Positions 44,374-52,986 of a DNA stretch of 64,000 nt are shown here, piece after piece. The notes under the pieces are model-generated. The model did no database searches, had not been told where the DNA came from, and was given only the letters and a program-made list of their open reading frames with translations. This DNA is from Clostridium gasigenes (lineage in GTDB: Bacteria > Bacillota > Clostridia > Clostridiales > Clostridiaceae). How positions within the stretch are numbered: the first letter of the stretch is position 1; each line of letters starts with the position of its first letter. The position numbers and the translations under genes are program-made. The stretch spans positions 639,374 through 703,373 of the forward strand of contig NZ_FNJM01000001.1 of NCBI RefSeq assembly GCF_900104115.1, in the 5' to 3' direction.

Positions 44374-44387
44374 AGAGAGGAATTTTG

Positions 44388-44654
44388 ATGTATGAAATAA
44401 GATTTTATTACAAAAATGAGGATAAAAACTTTAATAGTACGATAGCTTATCATGTTTATGAAAGATATTCTACTTTCGAAAAAGCGTATGAAAACCTTAT
44501 AGAATTAATTGAACTTTATACCGAAATAGGAGTTGATGAAGTTGTGTTCATGCCTGGAATACCTATTAAAATATTAGAAGCATATGTATTGTTCTTGAAT
44601 AAGAAAGGCAAAGATCTAACAACTATAGTTGAAAATAGTAAAAGAAAGGACTGA
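44388..44654 (+). CDS. Small phage protein, function unknown
   Basis: 88 residues: MYEIRFYYKNEDKNFNST, then STFEKAYENLIELIELYTEIGVDEVVFMPG, a mixed alpha/beta fold. AGAGAGG lies upstream of ATG 44388. It sits between the nucleoid protein and ssb genes. Function unknown. Confidence 0.65.
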   Translation: MYEIRFYYKNEDKNFNSTIAYHVYERYSTFEKAYENLIELIELYTEIGVDEVVFMPGIPIKILEAYVLFLNKKGKDLTTIVENSKRKD

Positions 44655-44660
44655 TAGATT

Positions 44661-45071
44661 ATGAACAAAGTAATGCTTATTGGAAGGCTAACAAGAGATC
44701 CAGAGTTAAACTTTGCAGCTAACAGTGGAACAGCAGTATGTAAATTCAGTATAGCTGTAAATAGACAATATAAAAAAGAGGAAACAGATTTTATTAATTG
44801 CATAGCATTTGGGAAGACTGGAGAAATAGTAGGACAATATTTTATTAAGGGCAAACCAATAGCAATTGTAGGCAATATAAGAACCGGGAGCTATGATGCT
44901 AAAGACGGAACAAAGAGATATACAACAGATGTAGTTATAGAATCATTTGATTTTATTGGGGGCAATAAGGAAAACCAATCAGATAAACCTAACAGTAACC
45001 AAAATGACTTTGGTGGAACTAACTTTGAAGAGGATATGACTCCTGTAGATGATGGAGATATGCCTTTTTAG
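44661..45071 (+). CDS. ssb: Single-stranded DNA-binding protein
   Basis: 136 residues. OB fold MNKVMLIGRLTRDPEL, VCKFSIAVNR, DFINCIAFGKTGEIVGQYFIKG and IVGNIRTGSYDAKDG; a Gln/Asn-rich linker; and the acidic tip DDGDMPF that binds partner proteins. Covers single strands in phage replication and RecT recombination. AAAGGA lies before the ATG. Last gene of the early block before a gap with a new promoter. Confidence 0.95.
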   Translation: MNKVMLIGRLTRDPELNFAANSGTAVCKFSIAVNRQYKKEETDFINCIAFGKTGEIVGQYFIKGKPIAIVGNIRTGSYDAKDGTKRYTTDVVIESFDFIGGNKENQSDKPNSNQNDFGGTNFEEDMTPVDDGDMPF

Positions 45072-45148
45072 AGATAGTTTGGAGAAAATATGAAATAGAT
45101 AATAAATTATCTTCTTTGAAAATTGAATAATGTGATATTTAAAAAATA

Positions 45149-45157
45149 TGTTATAAT
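45149..45157 (+). promoter_or_regulatory. Extended -10 promoter of the lone membrane gene
   Basis: TGTTATAAT fits TGnTATAAT exactly, 69 bp before the ATG at 45226. No good -35 is visible, which extended -10 promoters do not need. Confidence 0.65.
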
Positions 45158-45225
45158 TAATTTATAATGGTTAGATAATGAGAAGTAAAAATATTCATAA
45201 ATTACTAAAAATGTTGGAGGGACGT

Positions 45226-45777
45226 ATGAATAATTTTTTAGATAAGATTAAAGAAATGGTTTTAGCAAACTATTTTATATTAGTATATGTGTTTATATTT
45301 GGATTTAGCCTATTTCAGGGGCAAATAATAAGTTGGTTTTGTGAAAATGGAATAAAAAAAATTATGAGATCAAGATATGAAACAGTAAACGAATTAATGG
45401 ATGATTTAATTGAAGAGCGTAAATTGAAAGATAGATGGACAGAATGTTATAATTGTTTATGGAAAGCCCTAATGTATTCGCTGGTGGGTATTGCTTGTTT
45501 GGGGCAATTAATTCTATTTATGATTGAACCAAGTGTTGACAGAGTAGGTACAAATGTATGCATGTTGACAATTGCAATTTCTTTTCTAGAATTTCGTGAT
45601 AATATAAGTATATCAAAAAAAATGAAAAATGAAATTCACGTTGAAACTATAAAAATAGCAAGAATTTTTACAGACCTTGAAACAATGGCAATACAGGATT
45701 TTACACTTGATATATTAATGGAAAAAAAATACATTAATGAGGGAAAAAGAGTAGAAATAATAAGAGATTATAAATAG
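45226..45777 (+). CDS. Membrane protein with own promoter (possible moron)
   Basis: 183 residues. Hydrophobic segments at about 12-35 (MVLANYFILVYVFIFGFSLF), 82-105 (ALMYSLVGIACLGQLILFMI) and 113-128, with charged helices between and after. TTGGAGGG lies 7 bp before ATG 45226. Placed between early and late blocks with its own promoter and followed by non-coding sequence, which is the pattern of a lysogenic conversion or superinfection exclusion gene. No family recognised. Confidence 0.65.
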   Translation: MNNFLDKIKEMVLANYFILVYVFIFGFSLFQGQIISWFCENGIKKIMRSRYETVNELMDDLIEERKLKDRWTECYNCLWKALMYSLVGIACLGQLILFMIEPSVDRVGTNVCMLTIAISFLEFRDNISISKKMKNEIHVETIKIARIFTDLETMAIQDFTLDILMEKKYINEGKRVEIIRDYK

Positions 45778-45936
45778 TGAACATTTTATATGAGAGATAA
45801 TAGAATAGTAAATGTTTATAATCTTAGGATATTATTACTGAATAAAAATAAATAGCAGATAAAATATCTCATTATTACCTCTGAATAATGACATATTTTT
45901 ATGTTTGTGAAAATGTAGTGAATAAAGAAAAAAACT

Positions 45937-45989
45937 GGACAAATATCGGACAAATATCGGACAAAATAAGCGAAAAAGTATGAGATAAT
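45937..45989 (+). promoter_or_regulatory. Late promoter with three 11-bp direct repeats
   Basis: GGACAAATATC at 45937-45947 and 45948-45958, then a third partial copy GGACAAAATAA from 45959. The 11-bp period puts them on one face of the helix. An extended -10 TGAGATAAT (45981-45989) follows 12 bp on, without a -35. This is the layout of an activator-dependent promoter, and it reads into terminase genes. The remaining part of the 305-bp gap (45778-46082) is AT-rich and holds the terminator described next. Confidence 0.65.
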
Positions 45990-46011
45990 AATATTGTTAA
46001 AAGAATATAAA

Positions 46012-46065
46012 GAAAAGACATCTATTACACCAAGATAAGTTTGGGGTAAATAGGTGTCTTTTTTA
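46012..46065 (+). terminator. Terminator in the late leader
   Basis: AAAAGACATCTATT (46012-46025) pairs with AATAGGTGTCTTTT (46049-46062, one G-T pair), then TTATT. It lies about 20 bp past the late promoter and before the first late gene, so it would act as an attenuator. Confidence 0.8.
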
Positions 46066-46082
46066 TTAAGTGAGGTGAGGGC

Positions 46083-46301
46083 ATGCAAGAAATATATACA
46101 AGCTATCAATGTAAAAGGTGTAAAAAAGAATTTGTATTAGTAACAGAGGATTTAGAAGACCATAAACATATAGGAAAGTATGTAGTGTGTCCTTATTGCT
46201 GTAATAAAGAATTAAATAAAGAAAAGAGAAGTGATAGCCTAAAAGAAATAATGAAGGCTAGAAGTTATAAGAGAAAAAATGGAGCAATCCAACAAAAATA
46301 G
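46083..46301 (+). CDS. Zinc-ribbon phage protein
   Basis: 72 residues. CKRC (10-13) and CPYC (36-39) with EFVLVTEDLEDHKHIGKYVV between, and a basic tail KARSYKRKN. Similar in plan to the product at 52641 (CNDC...CPNC). GTGAGGTGAGG lies before the ATG. It is bracketed by two similar terminators. Function unknown; DNA or RNA binding likely from charge. Confidence 0.7.
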   Translation: MQEIYTSYQCKRCKKEFVLVTEDLEDHKHIGKYVVCPYCCNKELNKEKRSDSLKEIMKARSYKRKNGAIQQK

Positions 46302-46314
46302 AATAAGAAATATT

Positions 46315-46348
46315 AAGGCATCTAATTTATGTTAGGTGTCTTTTTTAT
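46315..46348 (+). terminator. Terminator after zinc-ribbon gene
   Basis: AAGGCATCTAA (46315-46325) pairs with TTAGGTGTCTT (46332-46342, two G-T pairs), then TTTTAT. It resembles the terminator at 46012 (shared GGTGTCTTTTTTAT). Confidence 0.85.
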
Positions 46349-46368
46349 ATATAAAAGGTGGTAGTAGT

Positions 46369-47055
46369 ATGATTAAGTTATTACAAGAAAAGAACATCAG
46401 GATGATATGGAGCAATGATGGCAATGAAATTTGGTTTAGTGCTAATGATATTGGAGAGGAACTTGGAGTAATAAATATAAGAAATGTTTTACCAAATATC
46501 GATAGTGAATTTAAAATGAAATTCAAAGAACAAGATATTTCAGGTGTCCATAAAACATACAGCCGAAATTTTAAAGAACTGTTAAACAATTTTGGAGAAA
46601 TGTTTTTAACTGAGGAGGCTGTATATCAAATTTCATTTAGAAGCAATAAGCCAGAGGCTAAATTATTTACTAAATGGGTATCTAAAGTATTGAAACAAAT
46701 AAGAATACATGGATACTATATAGCTACAGAAAAATATGAGCAATGGTTTGGAGCAAGAAAAGATAGTAAAACTACAAGAAAAGAGTTTACAGATGAGGTT
46801 CAAGAATTTGTTCATTATGCTATAAATCAAGGTAGTAATAAACCGAATATGTATTATATGCATTTTACTAAATTGGTAAATGATAAATTAGGAATACCTA
46901 AAGGAACTAATAGAGAAGATTTAGATCAAAAAACATTAATGGATATAATGGCACTTGAAAGAGTAATGGCTATGAAGTTGCCTAAACTTATAGATAAAGA
47001 AACAAATTATAAAGAAGCGTACAAAGAAATAAAGAAATTAATTGAAATAATATAA
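46369..47055 (+). CDS. BRO-N domain protein (phage antirepressor type)
   Basis: 228 residues. N-terminal BRO domain: LLQEKNIRMIWSNDGNEIWF, SANDIGEELGVINIRN, FLTEEAVYQISFRSNKPEAKLFTKWVSKVLKQIRIHGYY. The C-terminal half is helical with GIPKGTNREDLDQK. BRO proteins bind DNA and often act as antirepressors. Its place at the head of the late operon is unusual; it may modulate late genes or have moved there with the neighbouring terminators. AAGGTGG lies before ATG 46369. Confidence 0.85.
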   Translation: MIKLLQEKNIRMIWSNDGNEIWFSANDIGEELGVINIRNVLPNIDSEFKMKFKEQDISGVHKTYSRNFKELLNNFGEMFLTEEAVYQISFRSNKPEAKLFTKWVSKVLKQIRIHGYYIATEKYEQWFGARKDSKTTRKEFTDEVQEFVHYAINQGSNKPNMYYMHFTKLVNDKLGIPKGTNREDLDQKTLMDIMALERVMAMKLPKLIDKETNYKEAYKEIKKLIEII

Positions 47056-47069
47056 GTGAGGTAAAAAAT

Positions 47070-47165
47070 ATGAGAAAGATAAGTAAGTTAGAAGCAAAGT
47101 TACTAAGATCTAAAGGTGAAAAAATAAAGTCTACAAAGAATGGATATTACACTATAGGATACTAA
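47070..47165 (+). CDS. 31-residue peptide, function unknown
   Basis: MRKISKLEAKLLRSKGEKI with a short tail ending YYTIGY; very basic. GTGAGGT lies 8 bp before the ATG, and the gap is otherwise empty, so it is probably translated. Similar tiny basic peptides precede terminase genes in several phages. Confidence 0.5.
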   Translation: MRKISKLEAKLLRSKGEKIKSTKNGYYTIGY

Positions 47166-47196
47166 AGATAATACAAAGAAAGTAAGAGGTGAGGTG

Positions 47197-48141
47197 ATGG
47201 CAAGAGCAAGAAGTCCCGCAAGGGAGAAAGCTAGAGAAATATACTTAAAAGCTAAAGGTAATATTAAGTTATTAGATATAGCTAAAGAGTTAGGGGTATT
47301 AGATACTCAAATAAGAAAGTGGAAGTCACAGGATAAATGGGAACAGGAACTAAAAGGTACGTTACCAATTGAAAAAGAGAATAAGAAGAAAGGGAACGTT
47401 ACTAAAAAGAAAAAAGTTACTATTTCAGATGAAGTTAAAGAGGTGTTAGATAATACAGAGCTTAATGATAAGCAAAAGCTTTTTTGCGTTATATATGCTA
47501 AGTGTTTAAATGCAACTAAGGCTTATCTGAAAGCATATACTTGTACTTATGAGACTGCTATGGTAAATGGAAATAAAGCACTTAGAAATACTAAGATAAA
47601 AGAACAAATTGATTTATTGATATCAAAAGAATTTAATAAGGAATTTATTAAAAGAAGTTTATTGCAGAAATATATAGATATAGCATTTTCAGATATAGGT
47701 GAGTATATTACTTTTGGGAAGAAAACTAAGAGAGTATGGGCCAGGGATGATAAAGGTAACAACATACCAGTAATTGACCCAGAAACATTAGAACAAAAAG
47801 AAGTTGAATTTAATTATATTGACTTAAAAGAAAGCTCTATGATAGATACTACTTTAATAAGTGAAGTATCTGAAGGAAAAGATGGAGTTAAATTTAAATT
47901 ACTAGATAAAATGAAAGCTATGGATTTCTTAACTAAACATGTTAATTTATTAAACGATGAAGAAAAGACTAAGCTAGATTTAGAATACAAGAAACTTCAA
48001 AATGAAAAAACTGAGATGGAGATTGCTAAGTTAAAACAAATTATTAATAGTGATGATGAAGAAGAAGTTGAAGATGATGGATTTATAGCAGCACTAGGAA
48101 ACAAAGTAACTGAGGTGTGGGCTAATGAAGAAGATAGTTAA
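47197..48141 (+). CDS. terS: Terminase small subunit
   Basis: 314 residues. N-terminal HTH region SPAREKAREIYLKAKGNIKLLDIAKELGV followed by TQIRKWKSQDKW; the central Terminase_2 domain LNDKQKLFCVIYAKCLNATKAYLKAY; and a C-terminal coiled-coil before an acidic end. Recognises the packaging site and recruits TerL. ATG 47197 is taken with AGAGGTGAGG upstream. Overlaps terL by 17 bp. Confidence 0.92.
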   Translation: MARARSPAREKAREIYLKAKGNIKLLDIAKELGVLDTQIRKWKSQDKWEQELKGTLPIEKENKKKGNVTKKKKVTISDEVKEVLDNTELNDKQKLFCVIYAKCLNATKAYLKAYTCTYETAMVNGNKALRNTKIKEQIDLLISKEFNKEFIKRSLLQKYIDIAFSDIGEYITFGKKTKRVWARDDKGNNIPVIDPETLEQKEVEFNYIDLKESSMIDTTLISEVSEGKDGVKFKLLDKMKAMDFLTKHVNLLNDEEKTKLDLEYKKLQNEKTEMEIAKLKQIINSDDEEEVEDDGFIAALGNKVTEVWANEEDS

Positions 48142-49480
48142 TAAGATAAAGAAAGCAGTATTTAAGTTCAGTAAGTTTTCTAATAAGCAACTTCAAGTAT
48201 TAACTTGGTGGATGCCAACGTCACCTGTAAAAGAAAAAGATGGAATAATAGCAGATGGAAGTATAAGAAGTGGTAAGACTTTATCAATGTCACTTTCGTA
48301 TGTTATTTGGGCAATGGAAACATTTGAGTTCCAAAACTTTGGTATGTGTGGGAAAACAATAGGAAGTTTTAGACGGAATGTGCTCTTTTGGTTAAAGCTA
48401 ATGCTTAAGTCAAGAGGATATAAAGTAGAAGATCTAAGGTCAGATAATCTTATAATTATTACTAGAGGAAAAGTATCTAATTACTTTTATATATTTGGTG
48501 GTAAAGATGAAAGGTCACAAGATTTAATACAAGGTATAACTTTAGCTGGTTGTTTCTTTGATGAAGTGGCATTGATGCCTCAATCATTTGTAAATCAAGC
48601 CACTGGTAGATGTTCTGTAGATGGTTCTAAGTTTTGGTTTAACTGTAATCCGGATGGACCTTATCATTGGTTTAAGCTTGAATGGATTGATAAAAGAAAA
48701 GAAAAAAATATTTTGTACTTACATTTTACGATGGAAGATAATTTAAGTTTATCTGAGAGAGTAAAAGAAAGATATAGAAAAATGTATTCAGGAGTTTTCT
48801 TTAAAAGATATATATTAGGACTTTGGGTAATGGCAGAGGGTATTATTTTTGATATGTTTAATGAGGATGTACACAAGAAACCTACTATAGATAGAAAATA
48901 CACTGAATACTATGTTAGCTGTGATTATGGAACTCAAAATGCTACTGTATTTATATTATGGGGTAAGTATAAAGGCATATGGTATGCAGTTAAAGAATAT
49001 TGCTATAGTGGAAGAGAAGAGAATAAGCAAAAGACTGATGAGGAGTATTATGAAGATTTAGAGAAGTTTTTAGGAGATATAATTCCTAAGGCTATAATAA
49101 TAGATCCATCAGCTGCATCATTTATTGCTACCATTAAAAAGAAAGGTAAATATAATGTTAAAAAAGCTAATAATGATGTGTTAGATGGTATAAGAAATGT
49201 TGGAACAGCTCTAACAAAATCATTAATAATTTTTAACGATTGTTGTGTGAATTGTTTCAGAGAGTTTTTCTCTTATATTTGGGATGAAAAAGCAGTTATA
49301 AGAGGTGAAGACAAACCCATAAAGGAAAATGATCATTGTATGGATGCTGTAAGATATTTTGTAAATACAATATTATTCAAAGGAATCAATGTTGTATATG
49401 ACGAGGAGATTTACAAGAAAGGTATGGGACTTAGTGGTAAACAACCGGTATCTTATAAGAAAGGAGGTTCAGTGTTCTAA
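48125..49480 (+). CDS. terL: Terminase large subunit (PBSX/SPP1 type)
   Basis: 451 residues. ATPase domain with Walker A GSIRSGKT (45-52) and Walker B GCFFDEVAL; C-terminal RNase H-like nuclease with Asp residues in YYVSCDYGTQNATVFILWG, IIIDPSAASF and NDHCMDAVRYF. Drives DNA into the capsid and cuts concatemers. Belongs to the headful-type PBSX group, so packaging is probably by pac site. Its TAA shares a base with the portal ATG. Confidence 0.96.
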   Translation: MKKIVNKIKKAVFKFSKFSNKQLQVLTWWMPTSPVKEKDGIIADGSIRSGKTLSMSLSYVIWAMETFEFQNFGMCGKTIGSFRRNVLFWLKLMLKSRGYKVEDLRSDNLIIITRGKVSNYFYIFGGKDERSQDLIQGITLAGCFFDEVALMPQSFVNQATGRCSVDGSKFWFNCNPDGPYHWFKLEWIDKRKEKNILYLHFTMEDNLSLSERVKERYRKMYSGVFFKRYILGLWVMAEGIIFDMFNEDVHKKPTIDRKYTEYYVSCDYGTQNATVFILWGKYKGIWYAVKEYCYSGREENKQKTDEEYYEDLEKFLGDIIPKAIIIDPSAASFIATIKKKGKYNVKKANNDVLDGIRNVGTALTKSLIIFNDCCVNCFREFFSYIWDEKAVIRGEDKPIKENDHCMDAVRYFVNTILFKGINVVYDEEIYKKGMGLSGKQPVSYKKGGSVF

Positions 49481-50976
49481 TGACTATAAAAGAAACATTG
49501 CTTAAACTAAGTGATAAAGAAAAGAAGGAAAGAGAAAAAGCTAGAAAAGATTATTTCTTCTATCTAGGAGAAACAGAAAATAAAGAAGCCTCTATTTCAG
49601 ATAATGCACTACTTGGCCAGAGTTGGATAACATTAGATGATTTAGATTATATGCCAAGCCAAATAATAGATAACAAAATCAAGCCACTTATTAATAAACA
49701 AGCAAGGTTTATGTTTGGTAAAGAGCCTGATATTCTATTCAAACCTTTTGATAATAATGATAAAGAAACGTGTGAAGAATTAAGACAATATGTAGATGCT
49801 ATACTTAATGCCAGTAAGTTCTGGAGTAATACACTTAAGGCATTTAGACTAGCTACGGTAACTAAGAGAGTTATGTTAAGAATAGAAGCTAATCCAGGAC
49901 AGCCTATAAGGATTTATTACCATGACATAAATGACTTTAACTATGTGATGGATATAAATGATATAACCAAACTTAAATCTGTGACTTTAATAAGACAAGA
50001 TGCTGCTACAGCTAATAAAGAAGAGACAGAACAATTATGGTATAGGTACACTTATTATATGGGTAATGAAGAGGGTAGCGAGGAATTAAGCTGCTATTTA
50101 AAGAAAGAAACATTCAAAGCAAATGAGCTTGATATTCCTATAGATATAGAGGATAAGGATACTGGACTTAGCAAAATACCATGTTGGATTATTACTAATG
50201 AACAGAGTATAACTAATCCTTTTGGAGTAACAGATATAAAAGATATGAAGCCACTCCAAGATAGTTACAATAGGAGATTAAGTGATTTTAATGATTCTTT
50301 AAGATTCTTAATGTTTGGTCAAACTGTATTTATAGATGCGGAAAAAGAGGGAGTTAATAGTGCTAAGATAGCCCCGAATAGTGTTATAGCATTAGTTAGT
50401 ATAGATGATGAGGGGAAAAAGGCACAAGCAATCAGATTAGAGAGTTCTTTCTCAAATTCTGAGCCTGTAGACAAGTATTTAACTAGATTAGAAAATTCTA
50501 TGTATGAAAAATTAAGCATACCTAGACCAGAACAAATAGCAAATGTTCCAAGTGGAAAGGCGTTAGGATATTTATATATAGAATTAGTAGGTCGGAGTGA
50601 TGAAAAGTGGAATGATTGGGAACCACCTATAAGATCTATGCTTAGATTAATAGTTGAAGCATGTGGAAAGTTCAAATGTTACTCAGATTGGAAAAAAGAG
50701 TGGAGTAATTTAAATCATTCAATTGTTATAAATAAGAATTATCCTATTCCAGAAGATATAGATAGTAAAAAGAAATCAGCCATAGAGGAAGTTCAGAATA
50801 ATGTCAGAAGCCATAGAAGCTATATTAAGGACTTTACTGACGATGAAAATTATGAAGAACAATTTAATGAGGTTATAGAAGATATAACAACTATTAATTC
50901 AGCAGAACAGGATCAGTTCCAAAAAGGTATAGATAGTGAACTAAATAAAGGTAAAGATACCGGTGGTGATTCATAG
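49480..50976 (+). CDS. Portal protein (SPP1 gp6 family)
   Basis: 498 residues. KDYFFYLGETENK, WITLDDLDYMPSQIIDNKIKPLI and RPEQIANVPSGKALGYLYIELVG match the SPP1 gp6-like portal. Forms a dodecameric ring at the capsid vertex that the DNA passes through. Acidic/Asp-Lys-rich end. Coupled by one-base overlaps to terL and the next gene. Confidence 0.94.
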   Translation: MTIKETLLKLSDKEKKEREKARKDYFFYLGETENKEASISDNALLGQSWITLDDLDYMPSQIIDNKIKPLINKQARFMFGKEPDILFKPFDNNDKETCEELRQYVDAILNASKFWSNTLKAFRLATVTKRVMLRIEANPGQPIRIYYHDINDFNYVMDINDITKLKSVTLIRQDAATANKEETEQLWYRYTYYMGNEEGSEELSCYLKKETFKANELDIPIDIEDKDTGLSKIPCWIITNEQSITNPFGVTDIKDMKPLQDSYNRRLSDFNDSLRFLMFGQTVFIDAEKEGVNSAKIAPNSVIALVSIDDEGKKAQAIRLESSFSNSEPVDKYLTRLENSMYEKLSIPRPEQIANVPSGKALGYLYIELVGRSDEKWNDWEPPIRSMLRLIVEACGKFKCYSDWKKEWSNLNHSIVINKNYPIPEDIDSKKKSAIEEVQNNVRSHRSYIKDFTDDENYEEQFNEVIEDITTINSAEQDQFQKGIDSELNKGKDTGGDS

Positions 50977-52328
50977 TGAATGAATACCAAAAGAGAATTT
51001 TAAAAGGTAGAAAAGATTTTTCAAAGCTTATGCAGCAACAAGAGGAAGAACTTCTAAATATTTATGAAGAGGCTAGTAAACAAATATCTAGGAAGTTATC
51101 TAAAGCTAAATCAGGTGGACTTACACAGCGGTATCTAAGTGAACTAAATATATCTATTTATAGATATACATTAGAGCTTAGAACTAATTTAAGTAAGTCT
51201 ATTACAGATGGCATGCTAGCGAGTTCACAAATAGTAAGTACAACTCAAGCTGAGTATTTTAATATAATAGCTCCAACTCAAGATATAAATAGTAAATTCA
51301 ATAAAATGTTTGCTTTATTACCGGATAGAATAACCAAACAATTGATAGGAACTAATTATTATAGTGATGGTAAAACATTAGATAAAAGATTATGGGATAT
51401 AACATCTAAAAATTCTAAGGATATAGATAGACTAATAAAAATTAATATAGCTAAAGGAACAAATGCTAAGGATCTTGCTAATGAATTAGATAGTTATATT
51501 AACCCAAAGAGCAGAGTGATTCCTAAGACACTTGAAAGTGGAATGAGTAAGAATATAGCATACCAGGCACAACGGCTTGCTAGAACCTCATTAACTCATG
51601 CTAATACTGAGACATATATCCAAGGTTCAAAAATGAATCCATTCTGTGAAGGCCTTAAGTGGAATTTAAGTCCTAGTCATAGTACAAGAATGCATGGAAA
51701 AATAGATATATGTGATGAATATGCAGGTAGAGTATTTAAAGTAAAGGAAACACCAATTCAACATCCAAACTGCTTATGCTATTTAACTCAAGAGGTTATG
51801 GATACAGATAAAGCTAGAGATGAACTTATAGATTGGGTAAATGGTGAAGATAATCCTAAACTAGATAAATGGTTAAATGATTATGGTGAAGAATTTGGAA
51901 TAGATAAAAATGAGTCGAAAATTAGTAATAAATTATTTGAATCAAAAGAGGAAAATAGTGGTATAATAGATACAGAAGAATCTATTAAAGAAAATATTAA
52001 AAAGGGCAAATATCCACTAGATATAAATGTCCAGGCACAAAATAAACATATTAGAGGGACTAATCAATATATTGAAGGCAGAAGCCTTTTAACTATATCT
52101 ATTGATGAAGCGCAAGAATTAATTAATGAATACTCTGGAATAGGAATTCCGATTATCATTGATGGAGAATGGAAGAATAAAGAAAGAATTATAGAGAATG
52201 ATAAGATAATAGGTGTATGTAAAGATAGTGAGGGCGAATCTTCCGATACTTCTAATTTTATGATTCATTATAATTATTCTAATAAAAAGCAGAAGCAAGG
52301 TACACATATAGTACCAAGTAAGCCATAA
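50976..52328 (+). CDS. SPP1 gp7-like minor head protein fused to a type-50 polymorphic toxin domain
   Basis: 450 residues. The gp7/head-morphogenesis module occupies about 100-275, with QAQRLARTSLTHANTETYIQG and the Cys-containing IQHPNCLCYLTQEV. After a linker, residues 349-450 match Ntox50 (predicted RNase): AQNKHIRGTNQYIEGRS, DEAQELINEYSGIG, HYN (His431) and GTHIVPSKP (His444). Such fusions are known as annotations in Firmicutes phages. Toxin may be injected with DNA or kill competitors; a small gene follows that could be immunity. Starts at GTG. Confidence 0.88.
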   Translation: MNEYQKRILKGRKDFSKLMQQQEEELLNIYEEASKQISRKLSKAKSGGLTQRYLSELNISIYRYTLELRTNLSKSITDGMLASSQIVSTTQAEYFNIIAPTQDINSKFNKMFALLPDRITKQLIGTNYYSDGKTLDKRLWDITSKNSKDIDRLIKINIAKGTNAKDLANELDSYINPKSRVIPKTLESGMSKNIAYQAQRLARTSLTHANTETYIQGSKMNPFCEGLKWNLSPSHSTRMHGKIDICDEYAGRVFKVKETPIQHPNCLCYLTQEVMDTDKARDELIDWVNGEDNPKLDKWLNDYGEEFGIDKNESKISNKLFESKEENSGIIDTEESIKENIKKGKYPLDINVQAQNKHIRGTNQYIEGRSLLTISIDEAQELINEYSGIGIPIIIDGEWKNKERIIENDKIIGVCKDSEGESSDTSNFMIHYNYSNKKQKQGTHIVPSKP

Positions 52329-52341
52329 AGGGGTGTGGATT

Positions 52342-52590
52342 ATGAATTTAAGTAAATATCAAGATAAAAAAATAAGGGTTAAGTTGACTGATGGTAGAGA
52401 GTTTGAAGCTTTAGGAACTGACTATATGATAGGGGACGATTTTGAAGAAGAATATAATAGTTTATCATTAGAAATAACCAAGGTAATAATTAATGGAAAA
52501 GTTCCTAAATATAATTTGCAACCATATATAGATGGGAAAATATTATATGCCATATATGAAAATCAAAATGTGATAATTGAAGAAATATAA
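52342..52590 (+). CDS. Small protein after toxin domain, candidate immunity protein
   Basis: 82 residues, beta-rich, acidic: SKYQDKKIRVKLTDGREFEALGTDYMIGDDFEEEYNSLSLEI resembles an Sm/LSM-like barrel start. AAAGGGGTG lies 6 bp before ATG 52342, 13 bp after the toxin-fusion stop, and a terminator follows, so the pair forms one unit. Immunity proteins usually sit exactly here and are acidic, but no direct match can be claimed. Confidence 0.6.
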   Translation: MNLSKYQDKKIRVKLTDGREFEALGTDYMIGDDFEEEYNSLSLEITKVIINGKVPKYNLQPYIDGKILYAIYENQNVIIEEI

Positions 52591-52591
52591 C

Positions 52592-52626
52592 AAACACTTA
52601 CTAAGTAAAAATAGTAGGTGTTTTTA
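52592..52626 (+). terminator. Terminator after candidate immunity gene
   Basis: AAACACTTACTA (52592-52603) pairs with TAGTAGGTGTTT (52612-52623, one mismatch or G-T pair), then TTATTTT. Confidence 0.8.
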
Positions 52627-52640
52627 TTTTGGAGGGAAAT

Positions 52641-52940
52641 ATGAAGACAATATGTAATGATTGTACAAAAGAATTCGAAATGACACAGGATAAGCTACGA
52701 GAGAAATATTTAGGAGCAATGATTACAGAAATTTATTATCATTGCCCTAATTGCAATAATAAATATAGTGTATGTATTATGAACACTAAATGTAGAAGTT
52801 TAAAAAGAACCATGCAATTTGAAATAAAAAAGAAGTTTGCAATTACAAATGATATTGAATCTATATTACAAGATGAAAAAATAGATAATATTCAAAAAGA
52901 ACTTCATAAGGAAATGAATAGGATAAATGGTAAGGCATAG
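52641..52940 (+). CDS. Zinc-ribbon phage protein
   Basis: 99 residues. CNDC (about 5-8) and CPNC (about 35-38) with KEFEMTQDKLREKYLG between; helical C-terminus IDNIQKELHKEMNRING. Plan resembles the 46083 product. GGAGGGAAAT lies before ATG 52641. Lies between immunity candidate and scaffold. Function unknown; it could belong with morphogenesis or be a second accessory cargo. Confidence 0.65.
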   Translation: MKTICNDCTKEFEMTQDKLREKYLGAMITEIYYHCPNCNNKYSVCIMNTKCRSLKRTMQFEIKKKFAITNDIESILQDEKIDNIQKELHKEMNRINGKA

Positions 52941-52957
52941 AGATATGTCTTTTTATT
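52932..52957 (+). terminator. Terminator overlapping end of zinc-ribbon gene
   Basis: AAGGCATA (52932-52939) pairs with TATGTCTT (one G-T pair) around GAGA, then TTTATTTTG. The stem begins inside the coding frame. Confidence 0.75.
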
Positions 52958-52986
52958 TTGCTTAAAATTAAGGAGGAGTAAGAATT

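Noticed and set aside
45937..45968. Phage replication origin iterons
   Set aside because: Three repeats beside an extended -10 and in front of late genes fit an activator site better than an origin.
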